Assembly: GCA_039566865.1 (NCBI GenBank)
Contig: CM076955.1
Span: 11,733,001-11,797,000 of the forward strand
Source: Aurelia coerulea
Lineage: Eukaryota; Cnidaria; Scyphozoa; Semaeostomeae; Ulmaridae
Direction: 5' to 3'
Length of the DNA stretch: 64,000 nt
The translations under genes and the position numbers were made by a program. The notes under the pieces were generated by a model. It was not told the DNA's origin. It worked only from the letters and a program-made list of their open reading frames with translations, and ran no database searches. Positions 14,430 through 26,420 of this stretch are shown here, piece by piece (positions within the stretch are counted from its first letter, which is position 1; each line of letters starts with the position of its first letter).

Positions 14430-15530
14430 TCTCTCAGAAAATAAACATTTAATTAATCGATGTTTGTTTATGCAGTAAAGCTAAAATGAGACGAAAGAAA
14501 AAACTAATGTCTATAGTAATGTTTCCAAGAATAGTTGCTGCAGCACTAATATAGTGCTATAAAAGAAGTAACTGGCAGAACTAAAGTTTTAAAGAACGAT
14601 GAGTACAATACCCTTTATAATATAAATTGCAGCTACTAAAGTACGTTAATCCACACTTTTTGTGTTTATATTTTGTTTTCTTTGAGAAAATAAATATTTA
14701 ATTAATCGATATTTGTTTATGCAGTAAAGCTAAAGTGGGACTAAAGAAAAAACTAATGTCTATAGTAATGTTTCCAAGAATGGTTGCTGCAGCACTAATA
14801 TAGTGCTATAAAAGAAGTAACTGGCAGAACTAAAGTGGTAAAGAACGATGAGTGCAATACCGTTTATAATATAAATTGTAGCTACTAAAGTACGTTAATC
14901 CACACTTTTTGTGTTTATATTTTGTTTTCTTTGAGAAAATAAACATTCGATTAATCGATGTTTGTTTATGCAGTAAAGCTAAAATGTAATTAAAATTAAG
15001 GTTGCTGCTGCACTAATGTAGTGCTATAAAAGAAGTAACTGGTAGAACTAAAGTTGTAAAGAACGATGAGTTCAATACTGTTTATAATATAAATTGTAGC
15101 TACTAAAGTACGTTGTTAATCCACACTTTTTGTGTTTTTATTTTGTTTTTTTGAGAAAATAAACTTTTAATTAACCGATGTTTGTTTATGCAGTAAAGCT
15201 AAAATGAGACTAAAGAAAAAGCTAATGTCTATAGTAATAATTCAAAGAATGGTTGCTGCGAAACTAATATAGTGCTATAAAAGAAGTAACTGGCAGAACT
15301 AAAGTTTTAAAGAACGATGAGTACAATACTCTTTATAATATTAATTGTAGCTAATAAAGTAGGTTAATCAACCCATTTTGTGTTTATATTTTGTTTTCCT
15401 TGAGAAAATAAACTTTTAACTAACCGATGCTGTTTATGCAGTAAAGCTAGAATGAGACTAAAGAAAAAACTAATGTCTATAGTAATGTTTCCAAGAATGC
15501 TTGCTGCAGCACTAATATAGTGCTATAAAA
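14430..15530 (+). repeat. Higher-order repeat copy 1 (offset ~1,465 bp)
   Basis: This stretch of several monomers recurs about 1,465 bp downstream. Paired markers are GTGGTAAAG at 14,835 and 16,300, CGTTGTTAAT at 15,111 and 16,576, and AATGCTTGCTGC at 15,497 and 16,961. The rare CGTTGTTAAT variant occurs again at 19,267, so a third partial copy exists. Ends are approximate. Confidence 0.75.
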
Positions 15531-15894
15531 GAAGTAACTGGCAGAACTAAAGTTTTAAAGAACGATGAGTGCAATACTCTTTATAATATAAATTGTAGCT
15601 ACTAAAGTACGTTAATCCACACTTTTTGTGTTTAAATTTTGTTTTCTTTGAGAAAATAAACATTTAATTAATCGATGTTTGTTTATGCAGTAAAGCTAAA
15701 GTGGGACTAAAGAAAAAACTAATGTCTATAGTAATGTTTCCAAGAATGGTTGCTGCAGCACTAATATAGTGCTATAAAAGAAGTAACTGATAGAACTAAA
15801 GTTTTAGAAACGATGAGTGCAATACTGTTTATAATATAAATTGTAGCTACTAAAGTACATTAATCCACCATTTTTGTGTTTAAATTTTTGTTTT

Positions 15895-16995
15895 CTCTTG
15901 AGAAAATAAACATTTAATTAATCGATGTTTGTTTATGCAGTAAAGCTAAAATGAGACGAAAGAAAAAGCTAATGTCTATAGTAATGTTTCCAAGAATAGT
16001 TGCTGCAGCACTAATATAGTGCTATCAAAGAAGTAACTGGCAGAACTAAAGTTTTAAAGAACGATGAGTACAATACCCTTTTTAATATAAATTGCAGCTA
16101 CTAAAGTACGTTAATCCACACTTTTTGTGTTTATATTTTGTTTTCTTTGAGAAAATAAATATTTAATTAATCGATGTTTGTTTATGCAGTAAAGCTAAAA
16201 TGGGACTAAAGAAAAAACTAATGTCTATAGTAATGTTTCCAAGAATGGTTGCTGCAGCACTAATATAGTGCTATAAAAGAAGTAACTGGCAGAACTAAAG
16301 TGGTAAAGAACGATGAGTGCAATACTGTTTATAATATAAATTGTAGCTACTAAAGTACGTTAATCCACACTTTTTGTGTTTATATTTTGTTTTCTTTGAG
16401 AAAATAAACATTCGATTAATCGATGTTTGTTTATGCAGTAAAGCTAAAATGTAATTAAAATTAAGGTTGCTGCTGCACTAATGTAGTGCTATAAAAGAAG
16501 TAACTGGTAGAACTAAAGTTGTAAAGAACGATGAGTTCAATACTGTTTATAATATAAATTGTAGCTACTAAAGTACGTTGTTAATCCACATTTTTTGTGT
16601 TTTTATTTTGTTTTTTTGAGAAAATAAACTTTTAATTAACCGATGTTTGTTTATGCAGTAAAGCTAAAATGAGACTAAAGAAAAAGCTAATGTCTATAGT
16701 AATAATTCAAAGAATGGTTGCTGCGAAACTAATATAGTGCTATAAAAGAAGTAACTGGCAGAACTAAAGTTTTAAAGAACGATGAGTACAATACTCTTTA
16801 TAATATTAATTGTAGCTAATAAAGTAGGTTAATCAACCCATTTTGTGTTTATATTTTGTTTTCCTTGAGAAAATAAACTTTTAACTAACCGATGCTGTTT
16901 ATGCAGTAAAGCTAGAATGAGACTAAAGAAAAAACTAATGTCTATAGTAATGTTTCCAAGAATGCTTGCTGCAGCACTAACATAGTGCTATAAAA
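15895..16995 (+). repeat. Higher-order repeat copy 2 (offset ~1,465 bp)
   Basis: This is the downstream partner of the unit at about 14.43-15.53 kb. It shares the rare variants GTGGTAAAG, CATTCGATTAATCG, GCTGCTGCACTAATGTAG and CGTTGTTAATCC in the same order. It differs by scattered substitutions, for example CTATCAAAGAAG instead of CTATAAAAGAAG near 16,022. Confidence 0.75.
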
Positions 16996-19900
16996 GAAAT
17001 AACTGGCAGAACTAAAGTTTTAAAGAACGATGTGTACAATACTCTTTATAACATAAATTGTAGCTAATAATAATTGTAGCTAATACGTTAATCCACACTT
17101 TTTGTGTTTTATTTTGTTTTCTTTGAGAAAATAAACTTTTAATTAATCGATGTTTGTTTATGAAGTAAAGCTAAAATAAAAGTAAAGAAAAAACTAATGT
17201 CTATAGTAATGTTTCCAAGAATGGTTGCTGCAGCATTAATATAGTGCTATAAAAGAAGTAACTGGTAGAACTAAAGTTGTAAAGAACGATGAGTGCAATA
17301 CTGTTTATAATATAAATTGTAGCTACTAAAGTACGTTAATCCACACATTTTGTGTTTATATTTTGTTTTTTTTTTGAGAAAATAAACATTCAATTAATCG
17401 ATGTTTGTTTATGCAGTAAAGATAAAATGTAATTAAAATTAAGGTTGCTGCAGCACTAATATAGTGCTATAAAAGAAGTAACTGGCAGAACTAAAGTTTT
17501 AAAGAACGATGAGTGCAATACTGTTTATAATATAAATTGTAGCTAATAAAGTACGTTAATCCACACTTTTTGTGTTTTTATTTTGTTTTCTTTGAGAAAA
17601 TAAACTTTTAATTAACCGATGTTTGTTTATGCAGTAAAGCTAAAATGAGACTAAAGAAAAAGCTAATGTCTATAGTAATAATTCCAAGAATGGTTGCTGC
17701 GAAACTAATATAGTGCTATAAAAGAAGTTACTGATAGAACTAAAGTTTTGAAGGACGATGAGTGCAATACTCCTTATAATATAAATTTTAGCTACTAAAG
17801 TACGTTAATCCCCATTTTTTGTGTTTAAAATTTTGTTTTCTCTTAGAAAATAAACATTTAATTAATCGATGTTTGTTTAGAAGTAAAGCTAAAATGAGAC
17901 GATAAAAAAACTAATGTCTATAGTAATGTTTCCAAGAATAGTTGCTGCAGCACTAATATAGTGCTATCAAAGAAGTAACTGGCAGAACTAAAGTTTTAAA
18001 GAACGATGAGTACAATACCCTTTATAATATAAATTGCAGCTACTAAAGTACGTTAATCCACACTTTTTGTGTTTATATTTTGTTTTCTTTGAGAAAATAA
18101 ATATTTAATTAATCGATATTTGTTTATGCAGTAAAGCTAAAGTGGGACTAAAGAAAAAACTAATGTCTATAGTAATGTTTCCAAGAATGGTTGCTGCAGC
18201 ACTAATATAGTGCTATAAAAGAAGTAACTGGCAGAACTAAAGTGGTAAAGAACGATGAGTGCAATACCGTTTATAATATAAATTGTAGCTACTAAAGTAC
18301 GTTAATCCACACTTTTTGTGTTTATATTTTGTTTTCTTTGAGAAAATAAACATTCGATTAATCGATGTTTGTTTATGCAGTAAAGCTAAAATGAGACTAA
18401 AGAAAAAGCTAATGTCTATAGTAATAATTCCAAGAATGGTTGCTGCGAAACTAATATAGTGCTATAAAAGAAGTAACTGGCAGAACTAAAGTTTTAAAGA
18501 ACGATGAGTACAATACCCTTTATAATATAAATTGCAGCTACTAATGTACGTTAATCCACACTTTTTGTGTTTATATTTTGTTTTCTTTGAGAAAATAAAC
18601 ATTTAATTAATCGATGTTTGTTTATGCAGTAAAGCTAAAATGAGACTAAAGAAAAAACTACTGTCTATAGTAATGTTTCCAAGAATGGTTGCTGCAGCAC
18701 TAATATAGGGCTATAAAAGAAGTAACTGGCAGAACTAAAGTTTTAAAGAACGATGAGTGCAATACTCTTTATAATATAAATTGTAGCTACTAAAGTACGT
18801 TAATCCACACTTTTTGTGTTTATATTTTGTTTTCTTTGATAAAACAAACATTTAATTAATCGATGTTTGTTTATGAAGTAAAGCTAAAATGAGAACAAAA
18901 AATAAAAACTAATGTCTATAGTAATGTTTCCAAGAATGGTTGCTGCAGCACTAATATAGTGCTATAAAAGAAGTAACTGGCAGAACTAAAGTGGTAAAGA
19001 ACGATGAGTGCAATACCGTTTATAATATAAATTGTAGCTACTAAAGTACGTTAATCCACACTTTTTGTGTTTATATTTTGTTTTCTTTGAGAAAATAAAC
19101 ATTCGATTAATCGATGTTTGTTTATGCAGTAAAGCTAAAATGTAATTAAAATTAAGGTTGCTGCTGCACTAATGTAGTGCTATAAAAGAAGTAACTGGTA
19201 GAACTAAAGTTGTAAAGAACGATGAGTTCAATACTGTTTATAATATAAATTGTAGCTACTAAAGTACGTTGTTAATCCACACTTTTTGTGTTTTTATTTT
19301 GTTTTTTTGAGAAAATAAACTTTTAATTTACCGATGTTTGTTTATGCAGTAAAGCTAAAATGAGACTAAAGAAAAAGCTAATGTCTATAGTAATAATTCA
19401 AAGAATGGTTGCTGCGAAACTAATATAGTGCTATAAAAGAAGTAACTGGCAGAACTAAAGTTTTAAAGAACGATGAGTACAATACTATTTATAATATAAA
19501 TTGCAGCTACTAATGTACGTTAATCCACACTTTTTGTGTTTATATTTTGTTTTCTTTGAGAAAATAAACATTTAATTAATCGATGTTTTTTATGCAGTAA
19601 AGCTACAATGAGACTAAAGAAAAAACTACTGTCTATAGTAATGTTTCCAAGAATGGTTGCTGCAGCACAAATACAGGGCTATAAAAGAAGTAACTGGCAG
19701 AATTAAAGTTTTAAAGAAGGATGATTGCAATACTCTTTATAATATAAATTGTAGCTACTAAAGTACGTTAATCCACACTTTTTGTTTCTATGTTTTGTTT
19801 TCTTTGATAAAACAAACATTTAATTAATCGATGTTTGTTTATGCAGTAAAGCTAAAATGAGATTAAAGAAAAAGTTAATGTCTATAGTAATGTTTCCAAA

Positions 19901-22900
19901 AATGGTTGCTGCGAAACTAATATAGTGAGTGCTATAAAACAAGGTACTGGTAGAAGTAAAGTTTTGAAGGACGAAGAGTGCAATACTCCTTATAATATAA
20001 ATTTTAGCCACTAAAGTACGTTAATCCCCATTTTTTGTGTTTATATTTTGTTTTCTTTAAGAAATTAAAATTTTAATTAACAGAAGTTTGTTTATGCCGT
20101 AAAGCTAAAAAGAGATTAAAGAAAAAACTAATGTCTTTAGGAATGTTTCCAAGAATGGTTGCAGCGAAACTAGTATAGTGCTATAAAACAAGTTACTGGT
20201 AGAAGTAAAGTTTTGAAGGACGAAGAGTGGTATACTGTTTATAATATAAATTGTAGCTACTAAAGTACGTTAATCCACACTTTTTGTGTTTATATTTTGT
20301 TTCTTTGAGAAAATAAACATTTAATTAATCGATGTTGGTTTATGCAGTAAAGCTAAAATGAGATTAAAGAAAAAGTTAATGTCTATAGTAATGTTTCCAA
20401 AAATGGTTGCTGCGAAACTAGTATAGTCCTATAAAACAAGTTACTGGTAGAAGTAACGTTTTGAAGGACGAAGAGTGCAATAATCCTTATAATATAGATT
20501 TTAGCCACTAAAGTACGTTAATCCCCATTTTTTGTGTTTATATTTTGTTTTCTTTAAGAAAATAAAATTTTTATTAACCGATGTTTGTTTATGCCGTAAA
20601 GCTAAAAAGAAATTAAAAAAAAGCTAATGTCTATAGTAATTTTTCCAAGAATGGTTGCTGCAGCACTAATATAGTGCTATAAAAGAAGTAGCTGGCAGGA
20701 CTAAAGTTTTAAAGAACGATGAGTGCAATACTCTTTATAATATAAATTGTAGCTACTAAAGTACGTTAATCCACACTTTTTGTGTTTATATTATGATTTC
20801 TTTGAGAAAATAAACATTTAATTAATCGATATTTGTTTATTCATTAAAGCTAAAATGTAATTAAAATTAAGAGTGCTGCTGCACTAATATAGTGCTATAA
20901 AAGTAGTAACTGGCAGAACTAAAGTTGTAAAGAACGATGAGTGCAATACTGTTTATAATATAAATTGGAGCTACTAAAGTACGTTAATCCCCATTTTTTG
21001 TGTTTATATTTTGTTTTCTTTGAGAAAATAAACATTTAGTTAATCGATGTATTTTATGCAGTAAAGCTAAAATGAGATTAAAGAAAAAGTTAATGTCTAT
21101 AGTAATATTTCCAAAAATGGTTGTTGCGAAACTAATATAGTGAGTGCTATAAAACAAGTTACTGGTAGAAGTAAAGTTTTGAAGGACGAAGAGTGCAATA
21201 CACCTTATAATATAAATTTTAGCCACTAAAGTACGTTAATCCCCATTTTTTGTGTTTATATTTTGTTTTCTTTAAGAAACTAAAATTTTAATTAACCGAT
21301 GTTTGTTTATGCCGTAAAGGTAAAAAGAGATTGAAGAAAAAGCAATTGTCTATAGTAATGTTTCCAAGAATGGTTGCTGCAGCACTAATATAGTCCTATA
21401 AAACAAGTTACTGGTAGAAGTAACGTTTTGAAGGACGAAGAGTGCAATAATCCTTATAATATAGATTTTAGCCACTAAAGTACGTTAATCCCCATTTTTT
21501 GTGTTTATATTTTGTTTTCTATAAGAAAATAAAATTTTTATTAACCGATGTTTGTTTAGAAGTAAAGCTAAAAAGAAATTAAAAAAAAGCTAATGTCTAT
21601 AGTAATTTTTCCAAGAATGGTTGCTGCAGCACTAATATAGTGCTATAAAAGAAGTAACTGGCAGAACTAAAGTTTTAAAGAGCGATGAGTGCAATACTCT
21701 TTATAATATAAATTGTAGCTACTAAAGTACCTTAATCCACACTTTTTGTGTTTATATTTTGTTTTCTTTGAGAAAATAAACATTTAATTAATCGATGTTT
21801 GTTTATGCTGTAAAGCTAAAATGAGACTAAAGAAAAAACTAATGTCTATAGTAATGTTTCCAAAAATGGTTGCTGCGAAACTAATATAGTGCTATGAAAG
21901 AAGTTACTGGTAGAACTAAAGTTTTGAAGGACGATGAGTGCAATACTCCTTATAATATATATTTTAGCTACTAAAGTACGTTAATCCCCATTTTTTGTGT
22001 TTATATTTTGTTTTCTCTCAGAAAATAAACATTTAATTGATCGATGTTTGTTTATGAAGTAAAGCTAAAATGAGAACAAAAAATAAAAACTAATGTCTAT
22101 AGTAATGTTTCCAAGAGTGGTTGCTGCAGCACTAATATAGTGCTATAAACGAAGTAACTGGCAGAACTAAAGTTGTAAACAACGATGAGTGCAATACTCT
22201 TTATAATATAAATTTCAGCTACTAAAGTACGTTAATCCCCTACTTTTCGTGTTGATAATTTGTTTTCTTTGAGAAAATAAACTTTTAATTAATCGATGTT
22301 TGTTTATGCAGTAAAGCTAATATGAGACTAAACTACTGTCTATAGTAATGTTTCCAAGAATGGTTGCTGCAGCACAAATATAGGGCTATAAAAGAAGTAA
22401 CTGGCAGAACTAAAGTTTTAAAGAACGATGATTGCAATACTCTTTATAATATAAATTTCAGCTACTAAAGTACGTTAATCCCCATTTTTTGTGTTTATAT
22501 TTTGTTTTCTTTGAGAAAATAAACATTTAATTAATCGATGTTTTTTATGCAGTAAAGCTAAAATGAGATTAAAGAAAAAGTTAATGTCTATAGTAATATT
22601 TCCAAAAATGGTTGTTGCGAAACTAATATAGTGAGTGCTATAAAACAAGTTACTGGTAGAAGTAAAGTTTTGAAGGACGAAGAGTGCAATACTCCTTATA
22701 ATATAAATTTTAGCCACTAAAGTACGTTAATCCCCATTTTTTGTGTTTATATTTTGTTTTCTTTAAGAAAATAAAATTTTAATTAACCGATAATTGTTTA
22801 TGCCGTAAAGGTAAAAAGAGATTGAAGAAAAAGCAATTGTCTATAGTAATGTTTCCAAGAATGGTTGCTGCAGCACTAATATAGTGCTAAAAAAGAAGTA

Positions 22901-25900
22901 ACTGGAAGAACTAAAGTTTTAAAGAACGATGAGTGCAATGCTCTTTATAATATAAATTTTAGCTACTAAAGTACGTTAATCCCCATTTTTTGTGTTTATA
23001 TTTTGTTTTCTTTGAGAAAGTAAACATTTAATTAATCGATGTTTTTTATGCAGTAAAGCTAAAATGAGACTAAAGAAAAAACTAATATCTAAAGTAATTT
23101 TTCCAAGAATAGTTGCTGCGTCACTAATATAGTGCTATAAAAGAAGTTGCTGGTATAACTAAAGTTTTGAAGGACGAAGAGTGCTATACTGTTTATAATA
23201 TAAATTGTAGCTACTAAAGTACGTTAATCCACACTTTTTGTGTTTATATTTTGTTTCTTTGAGAAAATAAACATTTAATTAATCGATGTTGGTTTATGAA
23301 GTAAAGCTAAAATGAGAACAAAAAATAAAAACTAATGTCTATAGTAATGTTTCCAAGAATGGTTGCTGCAGCACTAATATAGTGCTATAAACGAAGTAAC
23401 TGGCAGAACTAAAGTTGTAAACAACGATGAGTGCAATACTCTTTATAATATAAATTTCAGCTACTAAAGTACGTTAATCCCCTATTTTTCGTGTTGATAA
23501 TTTGTTTTCTTTGAGAAAATAAACTTTTAATTAATCGATGTTTGTTTATGCAGTAAAGCTAATATGAGACTAAACTACTGTCTATAGTAATGTTTCCAAG
23601 AATGGTTGCTGCAGCACAAATATAGGGCTATAAAAGAAGTAACTGGCAGAGCTAAAGTTTTAAAGAACGATGATTGCAATACTCTTTATAATATAAATTT
23701 CAGCTACTAAAGTACGTTAATCCCCATTTTTTGTGTTTATATTTTGTTTTCTTTGAGAAAATAATCATTTAATTAATCGATGTTTTTTATGCAGTAAAGC
23801 TACAATGAGACTAAAGAAAAAACTAATGTCTATAGTAATGTTTCCAAAAATGGTTGCTGCAGCACTAATATAGTGCTATAAACGAAGTAGCTGGCAGAAC
23901 TAAAGTTTTAAAGAACGATGATTGCAATGCTCTTTATAATATCAATTGTAGCTACTAAAGTACGTTAATCCACACATTTTGTGTTTATATTTTGTTTTCT
24001 TTGAGAAAATAAACATTTAATGAATCGATGTTTGTTTATTCATTAAAGCTAAATTGAGATTAAAGAAAAAGTTAATGTCTATAGTAATATTTCCAAAAAT
24101 GGTTGCTGCGAAACTAATATAGTGAGTGCTATAAAACAAGTTACTGGTAGAAGTAAAGTTTTGAAGGACGACGAGTTCAATACTCCTTATGATATAAATT
24201 TTAGCCACTAAAGTACGTTTATCCCCATTTTTTGTGTTTATATTTTGTTTTCTTTGAGAAAATAAACTTTTAATTAATCGATGTTTGTTTATGCAGTAAA
24301 GCTAATATGAGACTAAACTACTGTCTATAGTAATGTCTCCAAGAATGGTTGCTGCAGCACAAATATAGGGCTATAAAAGAAGTAACTGGCAGAACTAAAG
24401 TTTTAAAGAACGATGATTGCAATACTCTTTATAATATAAATTTCAGCTATTAAAGTACGTTAATCCCCATTTTTTGTGTTTATATTTTGTTTTCTTTAAG
24501 AAAATAAAATTTTAATTAACCGATGTTTGTTTATGCCGTAAAGGTAAAAAGAGATTATAGAAAAAGCTATTGTCTATAGTAATGTTTCCAAAAATGGTTG
24601 CTGCAGCACTAATATAGTGCTAAAAAAGAAGTAACTGGAAGAACTAAAGTTTTAAAGAACGATGAGTACAATACTCTTTATAATATAAATTGTAGCTACT
24701 AAATTACGTTAATCCCCATTTTTTGTGTTTATATTTTGTTTTCTTTGAGAAAATAAACATTTAATTAATCGATGTTTTTTATGCAGCAAAGCTAAAATGA
24801 GACTAAAGAAAAAACTAATGTCTATAGTAATGTTTAAAAAAATGGTTGCTGCAGCACTAATATAGTGCTATAAAAGAAGTAGCTGGCAGAACTAAAGTTT
24901 TAAAGAACGATGAGTGCAATACTCTTTATAATATAAATTTTAGCTACTAAAGTACGTTAATGCCCATTTTATGTGTTTATATTTTGTTTTCTTTGAGAAA
25001 ATAATTATTTAAGTAATCGATGTTTCTTATGCAGTATAGCTAAAATGTAATTAAAGTTAAGAGTGCTGCTGCACTAATATAGTGCTATAAAAGAAGTAAC
25101 TGTCAGAACTAAAGTATTAGAGAACGATGAGTACAATACTCTTTATAACATAAATTGTAGCTACTGAAGTACGTTAATCCCCATTTATTGTGTTTATATT
25201 TTGTTTTCTTTGAGAAAATAAACATTTAATTAATCGATGTTTTTTATGCAGCAAAGCTAAAATGAGACTAAAGAAAAAACTAATGTCTATAGTAATGTTT
25301 AAAAAAATGGTTGCTGCAGCACTAATATAGTGCTATAAAAGAAGTAGCTGGCAGAACTAAAGTTTTAAAGAACGATGAGTGCAATACTCTTTATAATATA
25401 AATTTTAGCTACTAAAGTACGTTAATGCCCATTTTATGTGTTTATATTTTGTTTTCTTTGAGAAAATAATTATTTAAGTAATCGATGTTTCTTATGCAGT
25501 ATAGCTAAAATGTAATTAAAGTTAAGAGTGCTGCTGCACTAATATAGTGCTATAAAAGAAGTAACTGTCAGAACTAAAGTTTTAGAGAACGATGAGTTCA
25601 ATACTGTTTATAATATAAATTGCAGCTACTATTGTACGTTAATCCACACTTTTTGTGTTTATATTTTGTTTTCTTTGAGAAAATAAACATTTAATTAATC
25701 GATGTTTTTTATGCAGTAAAGCTACAATGAGACTAAAGAAAAAACTAATGTCTATAGTAATGTTTCCAAGAATGGTTGCTGCAGCACGAATATAGGACTA
25801 TAAAAGAAGTAACTGGCAGAACTACAGTTTTAAAGAAGGATGATTGCAATACTCTTTATAATATCAATTGTAGCTACTAAAGTACGTTAATCCACACATT

Positions 25901-26378
25901 TTGTGTTTATATTTTGTTTTCTTTGAGAAAATAAACATTTAATGAATCGATGTTTGTTTATTCATTAAAGCTAAATTGAGATTAAAGAAAAAGTTAATGT
26001 CTATAGTAATATTTCCAAAAATGGTTGCTGCGAAACTAATATAGTGAGTGCTATAAAACAAGTTACTGGTAGAAGTAAAGTTTTGAAGGACGACGAGTGC
26101 AATACTCCTTATAATATAAATTTTAGCCACTAAAGTACGTTAATCCCCATTTTTTGTGTTTATATTTTGTTTTCTTTAAGAAAATAAAATTTTAATTAAT
26201 CGATATTTGTTTATGCAGTAAAGCTAAAATGAGATTAAAGAAAAAGTTAATGTCTATAGTAGTATTTCCAAAAATGGTTGCTGCGAAACTAATATAGTGA
26301 GTGCTATAAAACAAGTTACTGGTAGAAGTAAAGTTTTAAAGAACGATGAGTGTAATACTCTTTATAATATAAATTTTA

Positions 26379-26420
26379 GCTACTACTATTGTCTAATCTA
26401 CTACTACTACTACTATTGTA
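26379..26420 (+). repeat. CTA-triplet expansion inside a monomer, copy 1
   Basis: The usual GCTACTAAAGTA is replaced by GCTACTACTATTGTCTAATC followed by a run of CTA/ACT triplets, adding about 30 bp. The same compound insertion occurs near 31.56 and 50.72 kb, so the copies share one origin. Confidence 0.85.

Larger units (their letters stand above)
1..19600 (+). repeat. Tandem satellite array, block A (248/218-bp monomers)
   Basis: This stretch is a head-to-tail array of one AT-rich satellite family. Taking GTTGCTGC as the monomer start, starts fall at 11, 259, 477, 705, 954, 1203, 1451, 1675, 1893, 2111, 2331 and 2580. Spacings are therefore about 248 or about 218 bp, with occasional slippage variants. 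Every monomer has the same orientation. Two main start types alternate irregularly: one reads GCAGCAC, the other GCGAAAC and is usually preceded by AATAATTCCAAGAATG. The right boundary is approximate. Mosaic monomers appear from about 18.65 kb, and the first monomer with the block B insertion (AGTGAGTGCT) is near 19,921. No gene is seen. Short open frames here are by-products of the repeat. Confidence 0.97.
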
